DNA from: Bacteroides sp. 43_108
GTDB taxonomy: Bacteria; Bacteroidota; Bacteroidia; Bacteroidales; Bacteroidaceae
Reading direction: 5' to 3'
DNA length: 44,688 bases
Assembly: GCA_001915545.1 (NCBI GenBank)
Contig: MNQS01000013.1
Location: forward strand, 1-44,688
Part shown: in pieces, positions 1 to 12,300 of the stretch
Position numbering within the stretch: position 1 is the first letter of the stretch
How the letters are laid out: every line of letters begins with the position of its first letter
Program-made: the position numbers and the translations under genes
Notes under the pieces: model-generated
Databases searched by the model: none
Told to the model about the DNA's origin: nothing
The model's input: only the letters and a program-made list of their open reading frames with translations

Positions 1-392
1 TTCGGGGGAATACCTAAAGATACAAAAAAGCCAGCTAATTCGCAACACTTTGTGTATGAATTAGTTGGCTAATTTTATTCTATTTACTGAATATCCCTTT
101 TTATTGTTCTTTATCTTTTTATTATGACGAACATGTGTTCTATTACAGTTTGTGACGATAAATCTTATATTGTTTTACTTTTATGGGTGATTTAATGATA
201 AAATGTAAGTTTTTCGCATGTTGTTTGTATTAATATACTCGATTTTTTTGGCTATTTAAAAAATCCTTACGAAATTCGCAAGCAAATGTTCTAATTATAA
301 AAAAATAGCTAATTTTAGTATTATGCCGATAGGCAAGTTGCTATACGGCTGTGGGTTGATATTTAATTTAGTATTTTTAATTTTTATACATT
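1..392. other. Upstream intergenic region, no gene seen
   Basis: AT-rich stretch before the first gene. It contains a terminator-like inverted repeat near its left end (listed separately). I found no clean TAnnTTTG promoter box for the downstream gene and no credible ORF. The promoter of the gene at 393 is probably here but is not identifiable by consensus. Confidence 0.5.
29..75. terminator. Bidirectional terminator-like hairpin
   Basis: A 13-bp stem (29-41 with 58-70, one G-U pair) encloses a 16-nt loop. It is preceded by a run of A and followed by AATTTT, so it could end transcription on either strand. It probably closes a gene lying left of the window. Confidence 0.55.
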
Positions 393-2942
393 ATGAAGAA
401 ATTTCTACTTCTTGTTTTCATGCAGTTGCTTTTTTGCAATCTGTTTGCTCAAACAGATGTTTCAACTGCTTTAGATTTGAAATCAGGTGTGAATTCTTAT
501 GAATTGGAAGAAGCATCTGGCTATGTGACAGTATACTTCAAGTATACGGCTCCAGCTGAAAGTGGACAGCTCATTTCTGTAAGTTCTAATGGTCAGGCTT
601 CAGGATTGAGTTTCAGCATGTCTGAGGATGGAACTTACAATACTCAGATTTATGGTATTGTATCTTCTACTGGTACTGTATTTCCTGTAAAAGCAGGTCA
701 GACTGTTTATTTGGCTGTCGGTGTTTATAATACGACAACCGTAGAGTTTACAATGTCGGCTGAAAATGCTGTTGTAGAAGGTGGTGCATCATGTGATGAC
801 GCCATTGTTGTAACTGAGGGCAAGCAGATTTTCATTCCAAGCCATTATGACATGCAGACATATAAATCTGAGTCTTATTTGTCTTATGCTTGTGTAGAAA
901 CCGGTGTTTTGGAAATGACATTCAGCGGATACGTATCGCAGGCTGCAATAAGTGAGGGCTGCGACGGCGAGAGCACAACCATTTCTTTGTCTTATGGAAG
1001 CGCTGGTGCTATGTCTGGAAAAGCACAGGTTGAAGCTGGAAAGACATATATAATAAAGGTAGTTGCAAGCTCTACACCATTGATGGGTACATTTGTATTG
1101 ACTCATCCTACATTGGGTTCTTCTTGTGACATGCCTTTTGATGGTAAGGAAAGTGGCAATGTATTGCCTGCAGAAGTTGGCAAATATTGGTATGCATACG
1201 TAGCAGAGAACGACGGATTTGTTGAAATGAGTTCTGAGGCTGGTCTTCCTGGTGGTAATATCAGTGTTTATTCTTCTTGCGGACAGTCTAATGCTGATGC
1301 AAGCGTAGATGGATGTTTCCTTATGCGTTTCAAGGTTACAAAGGGATATACTTATTTTGTATGCATCGAGAAAACAGAAAAGACAGCAACTGAAGAACTG
1401 TTCAATATGACTTATCGTGCAGCTTCAGAAGGTGACTCTTTTGAGAATCCTAAGACTATAGAATTTGGAGAATATACTGCACCAGAATATAATGGTACAT
1501 ATTATTATAAGGTAAATATCCCAGAAGGTGGCAGCAAGTTCTTGAAGGTCACTTCTGATGCTTCATTCTATAGTGCAAGTACAACTGTTGGCATATATGA
1601 TGTTAATAACCGATACAGTGCCATTGTCAGCGGAACAAATGATATCAAGGCTGAGGTTAAGGGCGGTTCTTCGTATATTATTGTATGGAATCTTGATGAA
1701 GATATAAATGGATTCAAGTTTAATGTTGAGGTTGAAGATATAGCTGCCGGCGAAGTTGCATCTAATCCTATTCAGGCTGTTGTCGGTGTAAATGAATTGG
1801 CTGGTGGCAATGACAAGTACTATAGCTACACTGCAACAATAGACGGTTGGTTGAAGATCACTCCTGATGATATTCTTACAGAAGTCAAGTTCCCAATAGT
1901 TTCAGGCTCTTATGTTTCATATAGAACAGCTGTTAAGGATGCGTTCTCTATTAAGACAGAAATCAAAGCCGGTGAAACTTATCTTATACAGTTCTCTGGC
2001 ATGAGCAGTGACTGTACATTTGAGCTTGCTGAAAACAATTATGGCGAAGGTGAATCAATGGCTACAGCAATTCTTGTTGAAGGTACTTCGGTTGCAGTTC
2101 CTGAAAAAGCACAGAGTATATGGTTCAAGTATGTTGCTCCTCAAAACGGAATGCTGACTGTAACATCTGATATCTTGTTTGAACAGGATGCTACTTATCA
2201 GTCTTCAATGGTAAGCGTTCAGCGTGAAGGTGACCAGTATCCTGTAAACATTATAAAGACTGATAGCGGAGGTTCTGAATTCAGAGGACAGTTCTCTGTT
2301 GCTGAAGGCGAAACTCTTTATGTAAAGGTAACGACTCTCTCTGCTCAGAGCGGCAAGACAGTTTCATTTGAGATCCGTGATTTCGAACCAGGTGAATCTT
2401 CAATGACTCCTATTGAACTCAAAAATGGAGAAAATACTTTGGGAGAGGCTACACGCCAGAATCCAATATGGTATTATGCAGACCTTAATGCTGGATCTAT
2501 AAAAATATCATCAAAGGATTACTTCATGATGTCTCTTTATAAGGCTGATGATCTGAATACAGTTCTTGCTACATCAACTTACGTTGCTGGAACAGCACCT
2601 GATTATATCGGCTCTTATGTTTTGGACTATGCAGTAAGCGAAGCTGGACGTTACATTGTAAAGGTTGAGCAGACTAATGCTACAGGTGCAATTGTTACAG
2701 TTGAAGCTTCCATCAATACTGGTATTGCAGGTGTTGAAGGCGAAGGAGCTGAGGTTGTACCAGGCGTATCTTCTGTAATTGTGGCTCCTGCAGATGGTTC
2801 TGCTGTTGTTGAAATCTATGATATCTTAGGAAAGCTTGTCAAGTCTGCTGATATTGCTGGACGTACTCAGATATCATTGGCTGAAGGCTTGTATCTGGTT
2901 AAGGTAAATGGCCGTACAGTTAAAGTTGTAGTTCGCGACTAA
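393..2942 (+). CDS. Secreted repeat protein with T9SS-type C-terminal domain
   Basis: 849 aa. The N-terminus is a clear signal peptide (basic MKK, hydrophobic core, ending near LFAQ at residue 20). The body is made of several beta-rich units of roughly 100-140 aa with a recurring pattern: a small residue and I or L, G, then W/Y-x-Y/F-x-A, then G-x-L/M-x-I/V-x-S. This resembles pre-peptidase C-terminal (PPC-like) beta-sandwich domains. The last ~70 residues (EIYDILGKLV, then a GLYLVKVNG motif and VKVVV) match the type A sorting domain of T9SS cargo, so the protein is probably exported across the outer membrane and surface-attached or released. No catalytic motif is visible, and binding or adhesion is a guess. 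It is followed by a strong terminator, so it is likely its own transcription unit. Confidence 0.75.
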   Translation: MKKFLLLVFMQLLFCNLFAQTDVSTALDLKSGVNSYELEEASGYVTVYFKYTAPAESGQLISVSSNGQASGLSFSMSEDGTYNTQIYGIVSSTGTVFPVKAGQTVYLAVGVYNTTTVEFTMSAENAVVEGGASCDDAIVVTEGKQIFIPSHYDMQTYKSESYLSYACVETGVLEMTFSGYVSQAAISEGCDGESTTISLSYGSAGAMSGKAQVEAGKTYIIKVVASSTPLMGTFVLTHPTLGSSCDMPFDGKESGNVLPAEVGKYWYAYVAENDGFVEMSSEAGLPGGNISVYSSCGQSNADASVDGCFLMRFKVTKGYTYFVCIEKTEKTATEELFNMTYRAASEGDSFENPKTIEFGEYTAPEYNGTYYYKVNIPEGGSKFLKVTSDASFYSASTTVGIYDVNNRYSAIVSGTNDIKAEVKGGSSYIIVWNLDEDINGFKFNVEVEDIAAGEVASNPIQAVVGVNELAGGNDKYYSYTATIDGWLKITPDDILTEVKFPIVSGSYVSYRTAVKDAFSIKTEIKAGETYLIQFSGMSSDCTFELAENNYGEGESMATAILVEGTSVAVPEKAQSIWFKYVAPQNGMLTVTSDILFEQDATYQSSMVSVQREGDQYPVNIIKTDSGGSEFRGQFSVAEGETLYVKVTTLSAQSGKTVSFEIRDFEPGESSMTPIELKNGENTLGEATRQNPIWYYADLNAGSIKISSKDYFMMSLYKADDLNTVLATSTYVAGTAPDYIGSYVLDYAVSEAGRYIVKVEQTNATGAIVTVEASINTGIAGVEGEGAEVVPGVSSVIVAPADGSAVVEIYDILGKLVKSADIAGRTQISLAEGLYLVKVNGRTVKVVVRD

Positions 2943-2964
2943 TACTTCTTATATAATATTTATT

Positions 2965-2999
2965 CGGTAGAGGCTTGAAAGAGCCTCTTCCGTTTTTTT
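2965..2999 (+). terminator. Intrinsic terminator after the 849-aa protein gene
   Basis: An 11-bp stem with one mismatch (2965-2975 with 2982-2992) and a 6-nt loop is followed directly by seven T. Confidence 0.9.
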
Positions 3000-3022
3000 G
3001 TTTAATCAATAATCAATAACCA

Positions 3023-6000
3023 ATGTCAAAATTAAAGAATTTCATTCCTTTTGTACTTGGTCTCTTGTTTTGTTTTTCGGGAAATGTCTATGGCATCAAA
3101 TCGAATCCAAAACCGGTTACTGTGGTACAGCCCGATGGTTCGTCTTTGACTGTTCGTATTCATGGTGATGAGAATTTTCATTACATGACTACTGTCGACG
3201 GTTTTCTTATCAGAAAGGATAAGGACGGATTCTTCAAGTATGATCAGCTGGATGCAAAGAAAGGTGTTCGCCTTCTTTCTGCACAGCGTGTCAGCAATGT
3301 CTCGGAGCGCTCTTCTAAAGAGCAGAAGTTCGTCAGCGGATTGACTCCGGTTCGCAAGCAGATGGATTTTCTTATGTCTTTCAACAAAAGTGTAAGAAAA
3401 GCTCCTGAACAGATCCTTTCGAAAAAGGTTTCATCTCCTCAGATTACAACTTGGAGTACAACCGCTGAAAGCCAGTATCTTGTGATACTTGTGAACTTTA
3501 AGGATAAGGCTATGTCTTTCCACAATGAAGACTTCACTTCATGGCTGAACGAACCAGGATTCTCTGTTGATGGCGGAACTGGTAGTGTCAAGGACTATTT
3601 CCGTGACAACTCAATGGGTAAATTCATCCCTAACTTTACAGTTCTCGGACCGTATACCCTCGCACATGAGCAGACATACTATGCTGCAAATGATGAGTCT
3701 GAAGGTGGCGATGTTAATCCAAGAGACATGGTCGTAGAAGCCCTTACAATGGCGAAGGCGAGCAATCCTGATATAAACTTTGCCCAGTTTGACAACGACG
3801 GAGACGGCTTTATGGATAATGTCAATATCATATATGCCGGCTACAGCGAAGCTACCACTGGCAATGAAGACGACATGTGGCCTCATTCATGGACTCTTGG
3901 CGATCAAGCTTTTCAACTCGACGGCATAACATGCAACAACTATTCTTGTTCTGCGGAGCTTGTCGGTGCTTCAGGTACAAAGATGGACGGAATCGGAACA
4001 TTCACACATGAATTCGGACATATTCTTGGTCTTAAGGACATGTATGATACAGACGATTATGTTGACGGTTACGGTATCGATCCTGGAGCTTACAGCTTGT
4101 ATGCATCAGGAAGCTACAACAATGACAGCCGTACACCTCCTTGTCTTATGGCTTTCGAACGTATGCAGATGGGATGGTGCTCGCCTAAGGAACTCAAGAA
4201 CGCTGAAGATGTTGAGCTCAAGAATATAGCCGACAACGAGGCTAGATATATCGATTGCCAGCCTGATAGGGAACCTGGTACTGGTTTTGAGTGGTTCGTT
4301 CTTGAGAACCGTCAGCAAACTGGTTGGGATACATACATTCCAGCTCACGGACTTCTTATCTATCATTATGACTATACCGATGAGATGGTTGACGAATATT
4401 GGTCGATAAACGGACCAAACAACAATGCAAAACATCGTTGCATGTACATAATGGCAGCAGACGGCATAGATGACGTTAATTCTCGTGCCGGAGACACTTA
4501 TCCTGGACGTTCAGGAAATACAGAATTTACTTCAACTTCAAATCCTGCTGCAATAAACTGGAACGGCGATGCTGTTGATGTTACAGTTACAAATATAAAT
4601 GAATCAAATGGTTTGATTTATTTCCAGGTAAATGGAGGTGTAGTTCCTAAATCAATAATACGCACAGAGGTTCCTACCGATGTCCGTGATACATATATAG
4701 GCGTTGATGCAACAATTGTCAAGAAGCTTCAAGATGTAAAGGAAATGGGATTCTGCTGGGCGCTCAATGAAGAGCCTACAAAAGACGGCAATCACATAAC
4801 TGTTCCTGTTGCAGACAAGATAAATGCCAAAATCAGCGATCTTGAACCTGGCAGCCTTTACAACATACGTGCTTACATGGTCATGGCAGACAATTCTGTT
4901 GTTTATGGTGCTTCTATTCCTGTAATAACAGAGTGCAAGCTCATGGAAGCACCATTTATCGGTGACTTCAGTTCTTGGACAAACGGTGAACTTGACTGCT
5001 GGAAGATTGTCGACAACAATGGTGATGGAACGACCTGGATATACGACGAGGCAGCACAAGCTATTGTATACCAGTTCGATTATTGGAATGATGCAGATGA
5101 TTGGCTCATTTCTTGCCGCATGAAGGTTCCTGAGAACGGTGCACTTTACTTTATACGAGGCGTAACTGAAGCTACTACAGTTGAAGACCTTGATGTATAT
5201 GTATCCACAACTACAAGGAATGTTGAAGACTTCCATCTCGTGAAGAGATTCTCTTTTGCTGATAATTTCGGTGTGCAGGTTCCGGAAGAGGTTGACCTCA
5301 AGGAATATGCGGGCAAGGAGATTTATGTGGCATTTGTCTGCAAATCTAAGAAGCTTCAGACCAATCTTTGGTTGTGGCAGGTATATCTTGCTCAGAAGTT
5401 GGGTACTCCGACAATAACAAAATTCACAGCAGTCGACAATGGTCTTTCTGTAAATTGGACTCCTGTCAAGAATGCCACAAACTATTACCTCGAATTTTAC
5501 GAAGTAGCTGATGAAGTTTACAATAATACAGTTTTTGTACCTCTGAACGATTTCGAGAAAGTTTCCGGCAGTGTTTATCCTAGAGCCGGTTCTTTGTCAT
5601 TCTACGGAGATGGAGTGGTTGAAACCCGCGATTATCCTGATGGAATAACAGATTGCAAGTTCATTCTTGAAACCGGAGGCCCGTTCGGTTCAAGTACTGT
5701 AAACATAGAAGGCACATCAGATGGCAAAGTTTGGGAATCTGTAGGTCCAGGTATTACAGTTTCTGAAGTCAATACAGAAGGTTCAGAAGTTATGCTTGAA
5801 AACTATGTTAAAGGAAAGAAATACCGCAGGCTTCGCTTCACTTTCGATTTCGGTGGACGTACAGCCAATATCAACTATCTGACACTTTCTTATGACGATG
5901 GATATGTATGGAACACTCTTGCCAGCGGTAAGGTAGAAGGTACAAGTTTGATTATAGAAGAAAAGACTCCTGGCGAATTCCTTGGAGGCAAGACTTACAT

Positions 6001-6313
6001 TTCAAGAGTTACAGCGGGTGACAATATTCTTTATTACGATTCTTCTGCACCGGCATATTTCACTTACGATCCTGTAGGTGTTGAGGAGATTGGCTCTGAT
6101 GAATTGACAGCTGCAGCTTCTAATGATGCTGTAACAGTAAGCGGCCTGAATGAAGGCGATAGAATCTTGTGTACTACATCGGCTGGACAGACTGTATATT
6201 CGGGCAACGCTGAAGGCAATTCGTGCCGTTTTGCAGTTAATGGCTACAAGGGATTGCTTCTTGTACAGATTTCCGGACATGCAAGCAAGACTTTCAAATT
6301 GATGGTAAAATAA
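3023..6313 (+). CDS. M6-family metalloprotease, T9SS cargo
   Basis: 1096 aa secreted protease of the immune inhibitor A (M6) type. An N-terminal signal peptide ends near residue 24 (NVYG). The zinc site is HEFGHILGLKD, with H329, E330 and H333 as the expected ligands and catalytic glutamate. Just upstream lies a D/N/G-rich stretch (FDNDGDGFMDN) typical of M6 proteases and probably calcium binding. After the protease domain come a fibronectin-like segment, a choice-of-anchor-J-like beta-sandwich (WKIVDNNGDGTTW onward) and a further beta domain. The final ~70 residues form a sorting-type domain ending in FKLMVK. The substrate is unknown. The next gene starts 15 bp downstream, so the two are probably co-transcribed and may act together on host or dietary protein. 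Confidence 0.88.
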   Translation: MSKLKNFIPFVLGLLFCFSGNVYGIKSNPKPVTVVQPDGSSLTVRIHGDENFHYMTTVDGFLIRKDKDGFFKYDQLDAKKGVRLLSAQRVSNVSERSSKEQKFVSGLTPVRKQMDFLMSFNKSVRKAPEQILSKKVSSPQITTWSTTAESQYLVILVNFKDKAMSFHNEDFTSWLNEPGFSVDGGTGSVKDYFRDNSMGKFIPNFTVLGPYTLAHEQTYYAANDESEGGDVNPRDMVVEALTMAKASNPDINFAQFDNDGDGFMDNVNIIYAGYSEATTGNEDDMWPHSWTLGDQAFQLDGITCNNYSCSAELVGASGTKMDGIGTFTHEFGHILGLKDMYDTDDYVDGYGIDPGAYSLYASGSYNNDSRTPPCLMAFERMQMGWCSPKELKNAEDVELKNIADNEARYIDCQPDREPGTGFEWFVLENRQQTGWDTYIPAHGLLIYHYDYTDEMVDEYWSINGPNNNAKHRCMYIMAADGIDDVNSRAGDTYPGRSGNTEFTSTSNPAAINWNGDAVDVTVTNINESNGLIYFQVNGGVVPKSIIRTEVPTDVRDTYIGVDATIVKKLQDVKEMGFCWALNEEPTKDGNHITVPVADKINAKISDLEPGSLYNIRAYMVMADNSVVYGASIPVITECKLMEAPFIGDFSSWTNGELDCWKIVDNNGDGTTWIYDEAAQAIVYQFDYWNDADDWLISCRMKVPENGALYFIRGVTEATTVEDLDVYVSTTTRNVEDFHLVKRFSFADNFGVQVPEEVDLKEYAGKEIYVAFVCKSKKLQTNLWLWQVYLAQKLGTPTITKFTAVDNGLSVNWTPVKNATNYYLEFYEVADEVYNNTVFVPLNDFEKVSGSVYPRAGSLSFYGDGVVETRDYPDGITDCKFILETGGPFGSSTVNIEGTSDGKVWESVGPGITVSEVNTEGSEVMLENYVKGKKYRRLRFTFDFGGRTANINYLTLSYDDGYVWNTLASGKVEGTSLIIEEKTPGEFLGGKTYISRVTAGDNILYYDSSAPAYFTYDPVGVEEIGSDELTAAASNDAVTVSGLNEGDRILCTTSAGQTVYSGNAEGNSCRFAVNGYKGLLLVQISGHASKTFKLMVK

Positions 6314-6328
6314 AATAGTGATATAAAA

Positions 6329-9300
6329 ATGAAATATTTTGGTTTATTTGCTTTATCCTTAATGTCTGCGGCCTTGGCAAATGCCTCTGTCTCAGATACA
6401 ATTAAAAAGGTCAAGCCTAAGCAGGTTGCTCCTCCACCGACGGCTCAATCGTGGAAGACACTGGATCGCTTGTCGTTGGAAGGTGCCGCAGATGGCGTTC
6501 CATACGGGCTGCACCTTGTTGGCGTAGAAGACAAGACTGTAACTCTGCAGTGGAACAATCCGGAACCGATGGACGGATATTTTGATGATTTTGAAGGCCA
6601 TTCGGATTTTGTCGTCAATTCTTCAGGAAATATAGGATGGGATTATCTGGATATGGACAATGCCTACACTTACACATGGACTGCTACATCTTTTCCAAAT
6701 CAAGGAGGCAAGATGGCATTCATGGTGATGAACGTAGACAAGACTTCGCCTTCGGTAGCCGACTATCCGGCAGCGCGCCCGTATTCCGGAAGCAAGATGC
6801 TCGCAGATTTTGCAGTTGACGGAGGAAACAATGATTTTATCATTTCTCCAGAATTGAGCTTTTCGGAAGATTTCCAGATAAGCTTCCGTGCCAAAAGCTA
6901 TACTGAATCATACGGGCTTGAACGGGTGCGTGTAGGTTATTCTACTACGGGAAAGCGTGCATCCGACTTTGTTTGGGTATCAGAAGGTGACTACATCGAG
7001 GTGCCTGCGGAATGGACTCTTATAAGTTACTCTATACCTAAAGAGGCCAAATATGTTACGATAAATTGTGTCTCGCAGGATGCATTCATTCTCTTTATCG
7101 ATGACATTTTTGTCGGAACAAACAAGATACGTCCAAGAGCCGCTTCAGGAAACAAACTTAATGGATTCAACCTCTATCGCGGTACACAGAAAGTGAACTC
7201 GGAACTTATCAAGGACATGGTATATGCTGACATAGTTCCAGAATACGGAGACTATACTTATAGTGTGTCGGCTGTATATTCAGACGGAACAGAATCGGCA
7301 AAATCAGCCGTGCTCAGTGTTAATGTTCCTGACATTCGTCTTTTGCCTTTCGAAGAAGATTTCAGCACATGGGTTCTCGATGCCGACAAATGGTCTACTC
7401 CTGTGGACTGCATCAGCGAGCCAGTAAAGTGGAGCGTCGACTATTATACTTACGGATTGGTAGATCCATGCGCCACTTACCAGTATTCTTCGTTGAAGAA
7501 TTATTCTCAATCACTTGTCTCGCGCGAACTTAATACAACTGACAAAGCCAATACGTTCCTTCGTTTTGACCTGCGTACGCTGAATTATGAGAATGTGACA
7601 GAAGATACACTTTCAGTTGAAATCTCATGTGGAGGCAAATGGACGGAAGTTGCTTGCTATACGAATGAGGAAGGCACTTATGCCTGGCGTCAGGAACTTA
7701 TCGATTTGAGTCCTTATCTGACAAGCAATCTCTTCAGCATACGCTTCCGTGCACATGGTCTGGATGCCTCATATATCGACTACTGGTATGTTGATGACAT
7801 CAAGATTTGGAATCCGCAGTGGACTTCCGGCAAGCTTATGCTTATGTGCGGAGCTTCTCCGATGGCCAATGTTCCGGTACTTATTGAAGGTGCAGGTGGA
7901 AGCCGTGATACTCTGGTTGCCGGAAATGATGGAACAATAAGCATTTCCAGGCTTGAAGCCGATGATTACAGCTTGACTGTAGATGTGGAGGATTGCAATT
8001 TCTACAAAGGAACGTGGACCGTTTCAGCATCTGGTTCCAACAACTTCACCATTCAGCTCACTCGTCCAGAAGTGAAACTCAGCACCGATGATATACATGT
8101 TGACATGAACGTTGAAGACAAGCTGGAGAAAACGGTCGATATAAAGAATGAAGGTGACGGAGAAGTAGTCTGGAGAATGCTTCAGGACAATCCTGCCGGT
8201 TCTGGCGACATATCCAGCCGTTTCCAGCTGCAGAAAGACTTCAATGCATCCGGCGATCTTCAGTCTGCAGTTGTATTTGATGGTGAATTCTTCTATACAT
8301 CATCATGGTATAATGTCGGTCAGTTCTACAAGTACGGCAAGAATGGAGAGTTCCTTGAGGAGTTCCACGTAGAGGGTATGTACTACAAGGTTGATGATAT
8401 GGCATTCGACGGTGTATATTTCTATGGAAGTGACGATAGAAACACAATCTTCCAGATTGATATGCGCAATAAGCGATTGGTAAAAACAATCACAATCGTC
8501 GATGATCCTGATATCAACATTACTCACATTGCTTACGACCCTCGAACAGATGAATTCTGGGTTGGAGCTTCCAACACATTGTGCCGTGTGAACCGAGAAG
8601 GACGCATAACAGTTGCTTCACACTCTATATCTGACGATGAGAGTCTGGACATATACGGTTCTGCATACGATAATGTTACTCCAGGAGGTCCATATCTCTG
8701 GTTGAGCCATGAAGAGATTTCATACGAGGGAGTTGAACGTATTGTTTTGCGCCAGTATAATCTTAATACCCGTAAGCTTACTGATGTAAAGCATGAAGTT
8801 TCCGATTTCGAAGGATACCAGTACGGACCGATGACCTACGGTGCCGGAATCGAAACAACCACAAGTTTTATTGATGGAACATTGTCGCTTGTCGGAATCA
8901 TGGAGCAGTCACCTGCACACATATATGTCTATAATTTGTGCAATGCAAGCGATTGGCTGTCTTATTCTCCTAAAGCCGGAGTAATCAAGCCGGGAGAGTC
9001 TCAGACCGTAACTCTTTCTTATGATGCCCGCAACGGAAAAGTAGGAGAAACATTCGAGGCTGATCTGAATTTGTATACTATTCCAGATGCAGGCGAACAT
9101 AAAATTGTTGTCGGATATACAGCTGCAGCTCCTTGCAAGACTCCTCGTCCTGTATCGCTTACAGCTTCCAGCGACAATGGTTATGATGTAAATCTCGCCT
9201 GGAAGAGTGGAGAAGCGGACAAAGCCCCTTCTGGATACAATGTTTATCGCAATGGCGTCAAGCTCAACTCTTCGCCTGTTGCCGCAACATCTTATGTTGA

Positions 9301-12300
9301 TAAGGGTGTTATAAGAGGCAATTACTATTATTCTGTTACAGCAATCTATGATGGCAAAGAAACAAACCATTCTGACTCTGTTGCAATAGAGCTTATTGTC
9401 GGTGCACCTTATTATGCTCCTACAAATCTTGTTTCTTCCGTGTCTGGCAACAAGACTGTTTCATTGACATGGAAACAGCCGGGGCTCATTCGTCAAAATG
9501 AAGCAACTCTTCGTTACGACAATTCTGCATGTGCCAGCGGAGTCGGACTTTCTGAAGGCGGTTTCTTCTGGGTTGGTGCTAAATGGGACGGCGATGATCT
9601 GATTGAGTACAGAGATATGATTCTCGACAAGGTTGATGTATATGTAAAGGAAAGATGTACTGCATTGTCTTTGAGAATATACAAGGATAATAGTGCTGCC
9701 GTTACTCAGATTGTAAATGTCGGTGACATAAAGTATGGCCAGTTCAATACTGTATCTCTTAAGTCGCCTTTGAAGATTGAGCGCGGACACGAGTATATCG
9801 TTTCTTTCCTTGTTGTTCATGATGCAGGTGTCCTGCCAATCGGTATGGACGACGCAACAGCAGTTGAAGGCAAGGGTAACCTTATCTCTACAGACGGAAA
9901 GAACTGGTCTACATGCACACGTATGGATTGCGGCAACGGAAACATAAATATTGCCGTTCATTTCTCTCCTGCGGCAGATCTAGAAGAAGCACCTGTCGGT
10001 TATGATGTATTCCGTGATGGAGTGAAAGTCAATGCTTCAACTGTTGCTGCAACATCATTCAAAGAAGATCTCACTCAGGCTGGTGTTCACACTTACAATG
10101 TAAGATCTGTATATGCCGATGGCGGTCTTTCTGCTTTCACATCTGATGCTTCTGTTGAGATTCTCCAGCTCGGTACTCCTGTTGCTCCGAAACATGTAAA
10201 TGCAGATGTTGAGCTCAACCGCACAGTGCGTCTGCGTTGGGATTTCCCAATTGAAGGAGAGTCTTCTTTCCCTGTAGACATCAAGACTGCGAAGGTCACT
10301 ACTAATGAAGGAACTCTTGAGTATGTGAACCAGTTTGACGGAAGTATGCCGGTCGAGATGGGCATTGCATCTGACGGTAAATATATATACACTACGCTCT
10401 ATACTGACGCAGGTGCAATCAACAAATATACGCTTGATGGAACATTTGTTGAAAGCTTCGTCATTTCTGGCATTGAAGAAGGCATCCGCAACCTTACTTA
10501 TGACGGTGAAAGCTTCTATGCTTCTACTACCGAAAGCTTCATCTATAAGATTGATATGGATGCGCACGCAGTTTCTGAAAAATATTCTATTTCAGAGATT
10601 GCCCGCCATATAGCTTATATGCCTGATCTGAACGGCGGACGTGGCGGATTCGAAGTCGGTGACTGGGAATCTTCTATCTATGTCAACAAACTTGGAGCAA
10701 AGATTTCTTCAGGACCTGTATTGAAAGGTGCCGCAGGAACAGCATACTACAACGGCATAATCTATGCTTTCGAACAGGGACATGAGAATCCGTTCGTGAT
10801 CACGCTTTACGATGCACAGACATATGAGGCTATAGGAAGTGTAGATCTTAAGGATTATGTGGAGCTTTCTCCAGAGACAGGTTCTGCTGCCGGAGGTATG
10901 TCTCTCATCACGACATCTGAGGGATTGAATCTGCTTGCTATGGTTCTTCAGACACCTTCTAATGCCCGTTTCATCTTCCTTGATCCAGGTACAATAAAAG
11001 GTTTGGAAGGCTACAACGTTTACCGCAACGGGGTCAAAGTGAATGCAGAACCCCTTAAGTATCGTTCTTTTGAGATTGAGGAAAACGAAGCCGGCAATTA
11101 CAGTTACACAGTGCAGACTGTGTACATCGACGGTACAACTTCCGGCTACTCTCCTGCTGCAGAGGTTGCAATCGTCGAACCTGGTGAATGTCCTGTTCCT
11201 TCTGACGTCAAGGCTGTTCCTGCTTCTTGCGGATATAATGTAAACGTTTCGTTTGTTGATCCTGCAACACTTGGAGCCGACGTTTATGAAAGTGCAGAGA
11301 ATATTGCAGACGACCAGCCGTTCTCTCACGATGGATGGACAAATCAGAACAACGCATGGACTGTTTCATCTGATGTCGCTTATCAGGGAAGCAAGTCTAT
11401 CACTTCCGACGCATCTTCAGATGCACTTCTCATCATGCCTGTTGCACATGCTGACGGAGCCGATGCACTCTTCTCATTTGTAGCGCGCAACTCTGATGAT
11501 CTCAAGGCTAACGGACGTGTTGTCGTGTACACATCGGCCGAGGATTCACCTTCTGATGCAGACTTCGTACAGTATGCATCGGTTGCAACAACTGAAGCTT
11601 GGCAGAAGTCTACATTTGCACTTCCTGCATCTGTACGCTATGTCGCAATCAAGCATGTTGCCGGCGAGCCTGCACAATATGTTGATGCAATTTCAATGAG
11701 CACATCCGATCCAGAACTTATCCACGGATACTATGTATATCGTGATGGAGTCAAGCTCAACTCTGAGCCTGTTACATCAGTAAGCTATACAGACCACAAT
11801 CTCCTTCCTGGAACATACAAGTATCAGGTAAGTGCTCTCTACAAGACATCAGAATTGAGCGAACTTTCAGATGCTGTTGCTGTTAATGTTGATTACAGCA
11901 ATAATTTCCAGGCACCGGGACAGCTGTCTGCTGAAAAGGTATCAGACGGCATACGTCTTGACTGGAGTGCCCCTGCTCTCGGCGATGCTGTCAACCTCAA
12001 GTGGCACAGCGGTACTGTACATGATGCAGCCGGACTTCCTAGTGGCGGTGCATTCTATGCCGGAGTTCAGTGGAGCGCGGAAGAACTCGTTCCATACGAA
12101 AGTCTTTCACTTTCTGAAGTTGAGGTTTATGTTAACCAGATTCCTGACCAGATGTTCCTTCTGGTATATGAAGGCGACGACCTTGTTCGTCAGCAGTATG
12201 TTCCAACTCTCAGGCAGTACAGCTTCAATTCAATCAAACTTGACAATCCGCTGCCACTCACGTCCGGACGTACGTTGAGAGTTGTCATATATGTTCAGCA

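Noticed and set aside
10055..10567. 170-aa open frame on the minus strand
   Set aside because: It lies within the repeat-rich 2221-aa secreted protein gene and is only a shadow of its codon bias.
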